Source of the DNA: Beta vulgaris subsp. vulgaris
Lineage: Eukaryota > Streptophyta > Magnoliopsida > Caryophyllales > Amaranthaceae
Direction of reading: 5' to 3'
Length of the DNA: 64,000 nt
NCBI RefSeq assembly: GCF_026745355.1
Contig: NC_079206.1
Location: 19,140,238-19,204,237, forward strand
Shown: positions 1 to 10,443 of the stretch, in pieces
Layout of the letters: each line of letters begins with the position of its first letter
Position numbering within the stretch: the stretch's first letter is position 1
The notes under the pieces: model-generated
Database searches by the model: none
What the model was told of the DNA's origin: nothing
The model's input: the letters and a program-made list of their open reading frames with translations, nothing else
Position numbers and translations under genes: made by a program

Positions 1-444
1 AGAGATCATCTAGATCAATTAAATACAATTTTGCTATAATTGCGTAATATTGATGTGGAGGATGAGGATGAGGATGCCGCTTTAATCCTGCTTGTTTCTT
101 TACCTATATCGTATGAAAACTTTGTGCAATCTTTCATTGTTGGTAGAGATTTCGTGTCCCTAGAAGAAGTTAGATCATCTCTACATACTAGGGAAATGCG
201 CCATAAGGCATCCGATGGTAGTATAGGTACAGATAATCAGTCTTCTGGGTTAGTGGCCAGTAGTAGTGGTAAAGGACATGGTAAAAAGAATTTTAAGAAA
301 TCTGGACATTCTAAAGGGGGTCATAAACCTAATGATGTCTGTAATTACTGTAAGAAATGGGGCATTGGAAAAAGGAATGTCCTAAAAAGAAGCATCAGGA
401 GAACAAATCTGGGTCTGGTTAGCAGCAGAAAATCTGAATTGTGA
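1..444 (+). pseudogene. copia gag remnant
   Basis: Translation gives the plant copia gag (UBN2-type) pattern: an acidic DVEDEDEDAALILL stretch, then SLPISYENFV, then a basic Gly/Ser/Lys-rich tail. The CCHC zinc knuckle near 340-400 starts well (CNYCKKWG) but its His and last Cys are lost, so nucleic-acid binding would be impaired. There is a stop upstream of the long open stretch (near base 33-45). The reading frame ends at 444, before the protease. The protein would normally form the virus-like particle in the cytoplasm. Identification rests on motif pattern and on the downstream pol domains. Confidence 0.85.
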
Positions 445-484
445 GGATGATCTTGCTCTAGTTGGTAATGATCAAATACATTGT

Positions 485-895
485 AGTAATGTTTGAGTTC
501 TTGATTCTGGAGCGTCGTGTCATACGAGTCCTCGTAGGGAGTGGTTTACTACTTATGAGCAGGTAGATGGGGGTAATATTTCAATGGCTAATAGTGCATT
601 CTGTAAGACAGTTGGAATAGGCTCTATCAAGATCCGGACTCATGATGGTACTTTCTGCACTTTGAAAAATGTTAGGCATGTTCCACAGATGACTAAGAAT
701 TGGATTTCAGTTAGTCTATTAGATAGTAAGGGGTTCAGTTTCAGAGGTGGTGGTGGAGCTGTATATGTCTGCAAGGGTTCAAAGGATGTGTTGAAGGGGG
801 TCAAGTGTGGTACTTTGTATATTTTACAGGGTTCTACTATCTCAGATTCAGCTGTTGTTGTTTCGTCTGAAATTCAGAAAGGGGATATGACCAAA
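485..895 (+). pseudogene. copia aspartic protease and pre-integrase remnant
   Basis: The retroviral-type protease active site is visible as VLDSGASCHT near 497-526, followed by the typical NVRHVP and LLDSKG blocks (about 667-735) and the GAG-pre-integrase region. A TGA codon sits just upstream of the active-site motif (near 494), and the frame is broken again near 950. The protease normally cleaves the Gag-Pol polyprotein. It lies directly between the gag and integrase remnants, as expected for copia. Confidence 0.85.
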
Positions 896-2113
896 CTATG
901 TCACATGAAACTTGTTCATATGGTGAGAGAGTATGCAAATCCTCTCCAAGGCTGATCTTCTGGGTGGCCAATAAGGTCACAAACTTGGAGTTTTGTGAGC
1001 ATTGTGTTTTTGAGAAATTACATCGTAGCAAGTTTCCTAAGGGCATTCATAGAACAAAAGGTACTCTGGATTATATCCACTCTGATTGTTGGGGTCCTTC
1101 ACGCGTGGAGTCTTTGGGAGGTCACATGTATTTTGTTTCTTTCATAGATGATTATTCAAGAATGACTTGGTTAATTGTCATGAAGTGAAAAGGTGAAACT
1201 TTCAAGAATTTTAAGCAGTGGAAGGCATTGGTGGAAAATCAAACTGGGAAGAAGATCAAAAGGCTACGAACTGATAATGGGCTGGAATCTTTTGTCTGTC
1301 TGAGTTCGAAGAGTTCTGTAAGAATGAAGGGATTGCTAGGCATCACACTGTCAGAAATACACCACAACAGAATGGTGTAGCAGAAAGAATGTACTAGGCA
1401 CTTCTGGAGAGAGAGCTCGGTGCATGCTCTCTAATGCTGGCATGACTAGAAGGTTCTGAAGAGAAGCCGTCGGTACAACATGTTATCTGATCAATCGTGG
1501 ACCTCATTTCGGGATCAATCTCAAAACACTATATGAGATGTGGTTAGGTAAGCCTGCAGATTACTCAGATATGCGAGTTTTCGGCTGTAATGTTTACTAT
1601 CATGTGAATGAAGGTAAGTTGGAACCAAGGGCTAAAAAGAGAGTGTTTGTGGGTTATGGAGATGGAGTAAAGGGTTACAGAATTTGGTCTCCGTCTGAGG
1701 TTAGGGTTATACTTAGTAGAAATGTTGTTTTTGATGAAAATTCTATGTTTAATCCTACTATGAAGTCCATTGTTGTATCAGATAGTGGTAGTGTTGATAA
1801 ACAGGTGGAGCAGCAAGTCACTCATGATGAGAGTGATCACTATCAACACATTGGTTCTGAAGAACCATCATCTTTCACATCAAGTGAGGAGGCACCTAGC
1901 CTAGCTCGGGAGCGTCCTATACGGATAAATTTTGGGAAACCTCCAAACAGATATGGTTTTGAAGATATGGTAGCTTATGCACTGCAGGTTGCTGAAGAGG
2001 TGGATGTCTATGAGGCATCCACATATAGGGAAGCAGTTACGTGTACGGAGTCTACCCATTGGCTTGCTGCAATGGGGGAAGAAATGGAATCACTTCATAA
2101 GAACGAGACTTAG
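896..2113 (+). pseudogene. copia integrase remnant
   Basis: The zinc-binding Cys pair CEHC (about 997-1008) precedes an rve integrase core. The first catalytic Asp is in the HSDCWGP motif near 1080, the second in RTDNG near 1270, and the glutamate in the NGVAER motif near 1373-1390, giving the D,D-35-E arrangement. Frameshifts separate these blocks (around 950, 1187 and 1290-1400). The downstream open stretch 1538-2113 carries the FGCNVYYHV and KRVFVGYGDGVKGYRIW blocks typical of the copia integrase C-terminus. The enzyme would insert element cDNA into the nuclear genome, but this copy cannot be functional. Confidence 0.88.
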
Positions 2114-3000
2114 GAGCTTGTGTCTAAGCCTTTAGGGAGAAATTTTTTACTTGTAAATAGGTTTTCAAGAAAAAGGAGGGGATAACATCTGAAGAGGGGG
2201 TCAAGTATAAGGCTCGACTGGTTGCAAGAGGGTTCACACAAAGGGAGGGTGTAGACTACAATGAGATTTTTTCACCTGTCGTCAGACATACTTCCATCAG
2301 GGTGCTACTAGCAATAGTTGCACAGGATTTTGAGCTTGAGCAGCTAGATGTAAAAACAACTTTTCTACATGGAGAGTTGGAGGAGGAAATATACATGGCT
2401 CAACTAGATGGTTTCTAGGTTCCGGAAAAAGAAAACTGTATTTGCAAGTTGAAGAAGTCCTTATATGGGCTAAAGCAGTCTCCAAGGCAATGATACAATA
2501 AGTTTGATAGCTATATGATGAAGCTAGGCTACAACAGGAGTTCATATGATTGTTGTGTGTATCACAACAAGCTGACAGTTGGATCTTTCATCTACTTAGT
2601 GCTATATGTAGACGATAGGTTGATAGCTGCTAGGAACAAGTCAGATGTTCAGAGATTGAATGAACTTCTCAGTGCTGAATTTGAGATTAAGGAGTTGGGT
2701 GCAGCAAGGAAGATTTTGGGTATGGAGATTTATAGGGATAAGGCTTAGAATAAGCTTTTCTTGTCACAGAAAGGTTATATTGAGAAGATATTGTCAAGGT
2801 TTGGCATGTCAACAACACAACCTATAGATACTCCAAGTGCTTCAAATAGTCACTTGTCTGTAGCTTTTGCACCTAAATCTGCTAAGGAGAAGGAGTACAT
2901 AAGTCGGGTTCCATATGCTAGTGCAGTAAGGAGCTTGATGTATGCTATGGTTTGCACTAGGTTGGATCTTGCACATGCAGTCAGTGTGGTTAGTAGGTTC
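2114..3000 (+). pseudogene. copia reverse transcriptase remnant
   Basis: An RVT_2-type RT is recognised by [11 protein letters not shown] (about 2206-2240), [11 protein letters not shown], the [11 protein letters not shown] block, KSLYGLKQSPRQ, and the catalytic YVDD near 2605-2616. Stops occur after the LDGF block (about 2416), after QSPRQ (2491) and after YRDKA (2746). Its order after integrase and before RNase H is diagnostic of copia elements. The product would copy element RNA into cDNA in the particle. The sequence is clearly recognisable but non-coding now. Confidence 0.9.
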
Positions 3001-3315
3001 ATGAGTGATCCTGGTAAGGAGCATTGGCAGGCGGTCAAGAGGATTTTTCGGTATCTTAGAGGTATATCAGATATTGGTCTCATCTATGGAGGTGATATGA
3101 CATGTTTAGTTGTAGGATATTCTGATTCTGATTATGCTGGAGATGTGGATGGTAGAAGATCTATGACTGGTTATGTGTTCACTCTTGGTGGTTCTGTGGT
3201 AAGTTTGAAAGCAACTTTGCAGCTTACTGTAACTTTGGCTACTACTGAGGCAGAGTATATGGCCTTGGCGGAAGCAACTAAGGAGGGAATCTGGTTAAAG
3301 ACACTAGGGGAAAAA

Positions 3316-3620
3316 AAAGGAAGGGCTGCGGAGGAAGGGCTGCGCTTTTTCTAAAAGCGCAGCCGTACTAGTGAAGGGCTGCGCTTTTGTACAAAAGCGC
3401 AGCCCTACACAACAGAAGGGATGCGCTTTTATAAAAAGCGCAACCCTTCACTCAGTAGGGCTGCGCTTTTAGAAAAAGCGCAACCCTTCTTACTTCAGAA
3501 GGGCTGCGCTTTTTCTAAAAGCACAGCCCTACTAAGTGAAGGGCTGCGCTTTTATAAAAGGCGCAACCCTTCTAACTAAGTAGGGCTGCGCTTTTGAAGA
3601 AAAGCGCAGCCCTTCTTAAA
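3316..3620. repeat. left subterminal GGGCTGCGCTTTT array
   Basis: About ten copies of GGGCTGCGCTTTT or its complement alternate in orientation, so neighbouring copies can pair as hairpins with loops of a few bases. The spacing is about 30-50 bases. Confidence 0.9.
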
Positions 3621-4134
3621 AAAATTTGAAAAATTCATCTTCGCGGGATTCAAATATTAAGCGAGATTCGTCAAATATATCCCTCATTCTTCTCTCTCCT
3701 CTCTCACATCCCTCATTATTCCTTTTCCTCCTTCTCTCACATCCCTCCTCCCTCTCCTCCTCCTCTCTAATCCTCTCAAAAACTCCCAGAAATGTTGCGA
3801 CAAAAACGCTGAAATGATTTGCACGAATCATGCCGACGGAGTCCGATTGCCTATTGTGATACCTTTTCGGAAGCGGAACGAGCCAATGAGTCAAACTCAC
3901 CGCTATGCCGTGACGTTTAGGCTTTTTAAGCCATCCGAGTTCGTTTAAGCCTCCAAATAGGCATTTTAAGTTTTTCTGAAATTTTTTTTTTTCGTTAAAT
4001 TATGTATTAGGGTTTTGTTTTATGTATTTAAACATTATTAGGTTAATGTTTGGAGGTATTTCTTGTATTTTCAGATCTATAATGTTCTTATATACTTCTC
4101 TTTGTTTATATATTTTGATTAATGTTCTTGTATA

Positions 4135-4397
4135 CTTCCTCTGTTTTTTTTTTTTTATCTTTCTCACTTTCCAATTACACATCTTCCAATGCACATTTTT
4201 GAACTTAAATATCTTTCATCATATATTAGTAAAAATTATAACGATTGAATATTAATAATGTACTAATTGAGACGAATCAAACAAGATCCCACATGACTAT
4301 ATTTTTTCTTATAAATTGAAAAAAAATTGAGAAGATTCTCTCTAAGTATGAATAGTGTCAAGATTCTAAGTGAGAACAATAAAAAAAACAGAGGGAG
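4135..4397. mobile_element. Stowaway-type MITE inside the CACTA element
   Basis: The ends CTTCCTCTGTTTTT and AAAACAGAGGGAG are inverted copies flanked by TA on both sides (4133-4134, 4398-4399). This matches Stowaway (Tc1/mariner) MITEs. The interior shares an ACGAATCAAACAAGATC-like block with the MITE at 5968-6223, so both probably belong to one family. Confidence 0.7.
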
Positions 4398-4545
4398 TAC
4401 TTCTCTTTGTTTTGATTAATGTTCTTGTATACTTCTCTTTGTTTATTTTGATTAATGTTCTTGTATACTTCTCTTTGTATATAATTTCTTGTATTTTCAT
4501 CTTTGTTTTGATTAATGTTCTTGTATACTTCTCTTTGTATATTAG
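4398..4545. repeat. minisatellite, about 40-bp unit
   Basis: The unit TTGATTAATGTTCTTGTATA with TACTTCTCTTTG recurs several times here. A further copy lies at 4085-4140, on the other side of the Stowaway MITE, suggesting the MITE landed inside the array. Confidence 0.75.
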
Positions 4546-4687
4546 TTTTTGTTCCTTTTTTTCATTTTCGTTTCATTCTTTTTTTTGTTTTGGGTTTAGT
4601 ATTTTCGTTTCGTTTCTCTTCTCTTCTGTTTAATTTCAGAAAATGTGAGATTATGAGTAAAAAAATGTAAAAAAAAAAAATAATTTA

Positions 4688-4935
4688 GGAAGGGCTGCGC
4701 TAGTTAGGAAAAAGCGCAGCCCTTCTAGCTCAGAAGGGCTGCGCTTTTTCCTAACTAGTGCAGCCCTTCTGGGCTAGAAGGGCTGCGCTTTTTCCTAACT
4801 AGCGCAACCCTTCTAGCTTAAGGGCTGCGCTTTTCTAGCGCAGCCCTACTTAAAAAGTGAATGGCTGCTACTGAAAGGGCTGCTGTGAAAAAGCGCAGCC
4901 CTACAGGCCTTTTTCAGCGCAGCCCTTCTTCATTT
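4688..4935. repeat. right subterminal GGGCTGCGC array
   Basis: This mirrors the left array. Units here often carry CTAACTAG or TTTTCCTAACTAG between the two arms, showing a variant of the same hairpin motif. Confidence 0.88.
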
Positions 4936-5353
4936 TTCCACTAGTGCGGGGTTAATCAGTCATTTGGGTCTACATCATGATCAGGCAACTGTGTATTGCG
5001 ACAGCTTAAGTGCAATATGTTTGGCCAAGGATCAAGTCCATCATGAGAGGACTAAACACATTGATGTCAGGTATCATTTTCTGAGAAGTGAGATAAGGAT
5101 TAAGGGGAAGAAGGTAGGAACCGCTGATAATCATGTTGATATGTTCACCAAGCCGGTTCCGCAGAGTAAGTTTCAACATTGTTTGGACTTACTCAACATT
5201 CGTGATTGTTCGTTGCCCTTTATGGGCAATTCTGGGGTCCTTATGGACTAATCTGGTATGGTTGTCTTTTGGGACAAATCTGGGGTAGGGAGTTTCTGAG
5301 CGTTGTGATCAATGCATCTAGTTTTTTCTGGTTATTATGAGAGGATTCAAGTC

Positions 5354-5365
5354 AAGGTGGAGATT
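5354..5365 (+). other. copia polypurine tract
   Basis: The purine-rich AAGGTGGAGA run lies immediately before the TG that opens the 3' LTR, the expected plus-strand primer position. Confidence 0.75.
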
Positions 5366-5875
5366 TGTAAGAATAGTGCCTTGAATGTTTCCGTCAAAAA
5401 GGAGTTTCTGGGGTACCGCCCGATCGGGTTGGGCGAAGTCGCCCGATCGGGCCCTTGACGAATTTAAGAACAGCATTTTTCGGGAAGTCACCCGATGTTA
5501 TCGGGCCAGGTCGCCTGATTAGGCGAGCTCGCGAATTAGGACTGGGCGAGTCTCGCCCGAACGGGCGCGCAACAAATCCGGAGTTAGTAATTACCGCCCA
5601 ATCGGGCGGATGTCGCCCGACGTGATCGGGCGAGCACCCGTTAAACGCGGAAAAGCGTTTTTCTGACGGGAGTATAAATAGGTTATTTATACCTAATTGT
5701 TCAGACTACGAATTTTAGTCTAATTCTCTGTGTAATCTGGTTTTCCTCATATCAATAAAATATTATCTCTCTCTCTGCCGTGGACGTAGCCAAATTGGTG
5801 AACCACGTAAATCTCTTGTTTGTTTTTCATTGTTTTGCATTTTTTATTTGTTTCTTTTTCACGTCTGTCATAACA
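5366..5875 (+). repeat. copia 3' LTR with palindrome-rich U3
   Basis: The LTR starts TGTAAGAATAG directly after the polypurine tract and probably ends at ATAACA (5875). The 3' edge is a best guess because the 5' LTR is not in the window for comparison. It contains a TATA box (5673-5680) and an AATAAA signal (5754-5759), as expected for U3/R. The U3 part, 5415-5640, is unusually GC-rich and holds repeated GCCCGATCGGGC-type palindromes, in strong contrast to the AT-rich surroundings. Confidence 0.75.
5673..5680 (+). promoter_or_regulatory. LTR TATA box
   Basis: TATAAATA stands about 75 bases upstream of an AATAAA signal (5754-5759) inside the copia LTR, consistent with the U3 promoter. Confidence 0.6.
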
Positions 5876-5967
5876 ACTATGGTTGGAAAGGTGTAATAGA
5901 TTAGTTTTCTCGTACGAGAGTTACTAAAGAATATGTTAATCATTGTTATTTTGTGTGACGTGAATTA

Positions 5968-6223
5968 CTCTCTCTGTCTCATAAATGTTACTACATTTGC
6001 TTTTTCACAGTTTACGAGATCCAACTTCAAACACCAATATCTTGAGTTACATATATGAAAAAAATATAAAAATTATATATTTGAAAAATACAAATTGGGA
6101 TGAATCAAATAAGATCAAATATGACTATGTTTTTTCTTATGTATATCAACTAAAAGACAGTCAAAGTTACCAAGTGAATAGTGCCAACGGTCAATATATA
6201 GCAACATTTTTGGACAGAGGGAG
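5968..6223. mobile_element. Stowaway-type MITE
   Basis: The inverted ends CTCTCTCTGTC and GACAGAGGGAG are flanked by TA dinucleotides (5966-5967, 6224-6225). The element is 256 bp and has no coding capacity; the open frame that crosses it runs into flanking DNA and looks fortuitous. Confidence 0.8.
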
Positions 6224-6829
6224 TATTGTGGAATACAGATCATCATCGGAGATTGACTATAGGTATAAAGCGATATTCGGGCACGCATTCTTCCTCCACT
6301 TTTGTTACTGAATTTACGTCTATTGATATTAGAAGCATGTTTTGTATGATTTACTTATAAAGGATTTAGTTTTGATTTAGAGTTTTATACAAAAAACAAC
6401 TAGTAGTTAGATATGTTCAAAAGAGAGATTAAGTTTTTTTTTTTTTTTGTTAAGGGAAATAAACTTAGGAGTACCTCCTCAATCAGAAGGCCAACCTAAA
6501 ACATTCTTATGGATGGTGAGAGAAAAATCTATGTTATAAGAAGGAAACCAGTATAACATAATGGGACAAGACTATCCCTTTTGCGCCATGAAATCAGCTA
6601 CACTATTTGCCTCTCGAAAGCAATGATTCGCCTTCCACACCGGAACACCCTCCAGTAAGCAACTTGCATCAGCAATCAAAGTATCAATTTCCCAAGGAGT
6701 ACGCCAATTAGAATTAAGAGCATTAATAACAGCCAGATTGTCTCCCTTAATCCAAAGATTGGAAATCTGGAACAGTAAGGCAACCTTAAGGGTGCGTTCT
6801 CTTCAATTGAATAACCCTAAATTTATCTT

Positions 6830-7090
6830 AACTGAACTTATTGGACCTGAACTGAACTTCTTATACCTGATTAGACATGATTCAATTTATTGGGCCTGAT
6901 TGAACCTTATTGGAACTTATTGGACCTGATTGAAACTATTGACATGATTGGAACTTATTAGACCTTTATTGAACCTGATTGAAACTTATTAGACCTTATT
7001 GGACCTGATTGAAACTTATTAGACCTTATTGGACCTGATTGAAACTTATTAGACCTTATTGGACCTAATTGAAACTTATTTGACCTTACA
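6830..7090. repeat. subterminal tandem repeat, ACTTATTGGACCTGATTGA-type
   Basis: A 20-30-bp unit (GAAACTTATTAGACCTTATT and variants) recurs about ten times near the left end of the Harbinger-like element. A related array sits near the right end (11745-11960) in the same, not inverted, orientation. Confidence 0.8.
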
Positions 7091-8385
7091 AGACAAAAAA
7101 ATTGATGAGTTATAACATAAATATTACCCTTAGTGTAAATACTACCCCTCGAAATTTATTATGAAATAATAATTATTAAAATTCACCCTTTTAAAAAATA
7201 AGGAAAAATTGTTAGAAACAACCTTATAAATTATATTTTGTGAAAAACAACCTTATCAATTATTTTTTTTGAGAAACAACCTTTAAACCTTATTTTTTTG
7301 TGAGATGAAACCTTAGAGAGTTTTTCCGGTGCTGGCCACTGATTTCCGATGTTGAATTTTTATTTCTTCTAATTGCACTCTATTTCATTCCGAAACACAC
7401 TCTTCTACCCATTTTCCCTCCAACTAACACCTAAAATACTCCACTCTCAAAATTAAACCCTCTCATCTCCCTTTCTTCTCTGCAAATCCCTTGCAAACCA
7501 ATTGAATAAGCTGCAAACTCATTGAATGAACTTGCAGGTAATGATTACTCTCCCTCTAAATTATGCATTTTTTTCTCTTCTTTTACTGTTGAATTAATAT
7601 TTTTCAGAAAAAAAACACCCAACTAGCATCTTAATTTTTGTTTTTTTTTATTTCTCTCTACTTTGTATCAATGGTTGGTAAAGGGAAAGCAAAGAAAGCA
7701 TCTTTGAGAATTAAAAGGGAGGAGAAGGTCGAAATTGTCTACAAAACAAGGTAAATTTTCATTCCCCTTAATTAATTTCCAAAATTCAGATGTTTATTTG
7801 TAAGCTAGGGTTTATGGTATTAAACAATGGTAATGTGATGAGTGTTGATTTTTGTATGAATGGCTGCTATACATTTTTATTGTTGATTCTTGGAAAAATT
7901 AGAGTCCTAATTTTTGCAAAAGTTTGCTAATTTTACAAAAATTCATGTGCTTCTTAAACAAGAATGTTTGGAAATATGTTGATGATCATTGTAAGTTTGT
8001 TGTTGTGCTGGGCTTAATCCACAACCATGTTTCACCATAATTCTGAAACAAAAAAGAAACGAAAAATCAGGCTAACAGGTTGGGAAAAAAGAAGAAGGAA
8101 GTAAAGTGAATCAACAGATATGGAACAAGACTAATTAAAAAGAAGAAGAACCCTAATTTAGCTAACTGGAAATTGTTTTGCTATGAGGAATTTTTTTTGG
8201 GGAAATTATATCTACTTTGGAGATGATTAGAGTTTATATAAAGGAGGAAATGGAGGAAAATGATACATCTTCTGGTAAAAAAGAGAAGGAAATATAGTGC
8301 AATTAGAAGAAATAAGAAGTCAACACCTGAAATCAGTGGTCAACACCAGAAAGACTCCTTGAGGTTTCATCTCAAAAAAAAAAAC

Positions 8386-9402
8386 GATTTTTTCACCAAA
8401 TACCCCTGGGTTTTCACGAAATTCACCGAGCACCCTCGCACTTTTGAAAATACACGGGGACCCCTCAATTTCATAACAATATACCCAAATGCCTTAATGA
8501 CTAACGACGGTTGACTCCGTTAACCATCGTTAGTCATTAATTGTTATTTTGTTGTTTTCAATCCTAATTAACCACTAACCATAAACCTAATCCAAACCCT
8601 ATCCATAACCCTAACCCTAAACCCTGACCCTAACCACTAATTCACCACCCCTCCCAACCACCCCAGCATCCCCCACCCCTACCCCCTACCCCAGCAGCAT
8701 CCCCCACCCTCCCCACCAACCCAGCAGCATCTCCTCGCCCTCCCCACCAACCCAGCAGCATCCCCCGCCCTCCCCACCACCCCGGCAACAACCCCCTTCC
8801 TCCATGTAGCCCTTTTTTCATGGCATCCCAGCAGGCCCCCACCCGTCCTCTACCCTCGCGTCCCCCTTCGATTTCAGAGTAACCCCCCTCCCCCCACCCT
8901 CCGCAACACCCAATCGCCCCCTTCAATTTCCACGAATTAGGTTGCACGGTTAATTTCTCTCTCTCAAAAAACAGAGGAAAGTAAAGAAAAAAAGGTAGCG
9001 GGGATGGGGAAGAGGTGGGTTGTTTTGTAATCGTAGGAGGGGAACAAGGGTGGGGGAGTGGTGGGGGCCTGCTCGAATGCCGTGAAAAAAGGGATGCGTG
9101 GGGGAGGGGGCTTCGGGGGTGGGGGACGGAGGTGATGCTGGGGTGGTGTGGAGGGTGAGGGGTGTTGTTGGGGTGGTGGGAGGGTGAGGAGGGTTAGGCT
9201 TTAGGGTTAGGGTTAGTGTAAGGTTAGATGTTAGGATTTAGTTAGGTTAATTAGGGTTAAGACTAACGACGATTAACGTCGTTAGTCATTAAGGGCATTT
9301 GGATGCATTTGTCGAAACTGAGGGGGTACCACATGTATTTTCAAAAGTGCGAGGGTAACTGGTGAATTTCGTCAAAACTCCGGGGTATTTGGTGAAAAAA
9401 CC
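8386..9402. mobile_element. foldback element 1, near-complete palindrome
   Basis: The arms begin TTTTTTCACCAAATACCCC on the left and end with its complement on the right. Both arms pass through ACTAACGACG and on to CCCTAACCC-rich (left) or TTAGGGTTAGGG (right) tracts, then C-rich versus G-rich centres. The whole 1.0 kb is therefore an imperfect palindrome. No protein is encoded; open frames here are low-complexity Gly/Trp strings. It is inserted in the right TIR of the Mutator-like element. Confidence 0.8.
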
Positions 9403-9444
9403 AAAAAAAAAAGGTTAAAACGTTGTTTCTCACAAAAAAAAAAC

Positions 9445-10443
9445 GGTTTTTTCACCAAGTACCCCTGTGGTTTTTCAAAATTCATGAGGTACCCCTAATT
9501 TTTTTTAATGCACCAGGTACCCTTACTATTTCAATAAAATTCATGAAATTCCCTTAATGACTAACGATGTTATATTTCCGTTAGTCATTAACCCTAATTA
9601 ATCTTATAATCCTAATTAACTCTCGAATCCTAGCCTTAATCCCTAATCCTAACACCATAACACCTAACCCCAACATTAACCACCCAACCACCACCTTCCC
9701 CTACCCCTTCCTCACCCACGCAACCTCCCTCCCCACCCCCACCACCCCAGTCAAATTCCCCCTCCCCACCCCGCCGAATTCCCCCCTCCCCACCCCCACC
9801 CCTACTCCCGTCGAATTCCCTTTGTTTATGTCCTTAATCTCTCTCTCCTCCTTCATTATTGATATCATGGATTTTGAAAAATGATTTTGAAAACTAATTT
9901 CAAAAATGATTTCAAAAATTATTTTCGAAAACGATTTCGCGAAAATGATTTCGAAAATCGATTGGGGAGGGTGAGAGTGAGGTGGTGGATGGTCTCGTGT
10001 CGTGATGTTGATGAGCGGCGTAGTGATGGCGGTCTGGTGCGACGAGAGTGTGAGAGGAGGTGATGTGGTGGGGTTTTGAGAAAATCGACAGGGGAAGGGG
10101 GCTGCTGCCTGGGGTGGTGGTGAGGGTGGGTTGACGGGGATGAGGCTTGTTGCAGGGGGCGAGGGAAGGAGGGGGAGAGGGTGGTGGTGGTGGTTGGGAG
10201 GTGGTGATGGGGTTAGGGTTTGAAGTTAGGGATAGGGTAGGGTTAGAGGTTAGTTAATTAGGGTTTAATTAGGGTTAGAGGGGTTAATTAACTCTAATGA
10301 CTAACGGAAACTTGACACCGTAACTCATTAAGGGAATTTCCTACATTTTATTCCCAAAGTAAGGGTACCTAGTGCATTAAAAAAAATTAGGGGTCCCCAA
10401 TGAATTTTGAAAAACCATAAGGGTACCTGGTGAAAAAAAACCC
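9445..10443. mobile_element. foldback element 2, near-complete palindrome
   Basis: It has the same architecture as element 1, but the arms read TTTTTTCACCAAGTACCCC, CATGAGGTACCCC and GCACCAGGTACCC and are closer to element 3 than to element 1. The left half is C-rich and the right half G-rich. It interrupts the same Mutator-like TIR only 42 bases beyond element 1. Confidence 0.8.

Larger units (their letters stand above)
3302..4946. mobile_element. non-autonomous CACTA element with hairpin subterminal arrays
   Basis: The ends are imperfect terminal inverted repeats: CACTAGGGGAAAAA at 3302 and the complement of CACTAGTGGAAAAA at 4946, which fits the CACTA (EnSpm) superfamily. Both subterminal regions (about 3316-3620 and 4688-4935) are packed with direct and inverted copies of GGGCTGCGCTTTT, many paired as short hairpins. 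Plant CACTA elements are known for such subterminal repeats, which bind the TnpA-type protein. No transposase is encoded. The 3-bp flanks (AGA and CGG) do not match, so the target duplication has decayed or the edge is off by a base or two. It interrupts the copia RNase H. Confidence 0.85.
3001..5251 (+). pseudogene. copia RNase H remnant, split by a CACTA insertion
   Basis: The first part (to 3301) has the HWQAVKRIFRYLRG block, the YSDSDYAGD motif and TTEAEYMAL. It stops abruptly after the IWLK block. After the insertion, 4950-5251 resumes with HLGLHHDQATVYCDS and ERTKHIDVRYHF, ending in the typical KPVPQSKFQHCLDLL tail. Rejoining at the element edges keeps the reading frame, so the inserted DNA arrived after this RNase H was laid down. 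It acts with RT to remove the RNA template. Confidence 0.9.
1..5875 (+). mobile_element. Ty1/copia LTR retrotransposon, degenerate, 5' end outside window
   Basis: The segment reads gag, protease, integrase, reverse transcriptase, RNase H in that order, which is the copia (Pseudoviridae-type) order with integrase ahead of RT. It ends in a polypurine tract and a 3' LTR. The 5' LTR, primer site and start of gag lie before base 1. Many in-frame stops and frameshifts break every domain, so the copy is dead. A CACTA element (3302-4946) is inserted in the RNase H region, and the flanking coding sequence resumes in frame after it. Domain-level entries follow. Confidence 0.93.

Noticed and set aside
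3302..4946. CRISPR-like array
   Set aside because: Repeats are hairpins of alternating orientation with irregular spacing at transposon ends in plant nuclear DNA; no cas genes.
5985..6311. 108-codon open frame
   Set aside because: It runs across a Stowaway MITE and its TA duplication into flanking DNA; no protein motif.
8642..8947. 101-codon Gly/Trp-rich open frame on the minus strand
   Set aside because: It is pure low-complexity translation of the C-rich arm of a palindromic foldback, with no start context or domain.
8580..9240. True telomere or chromosome end
   Set aside because: CCCTAA units are few, irregular and mirrored within a palindromic element with ordinary DNA on both sides.
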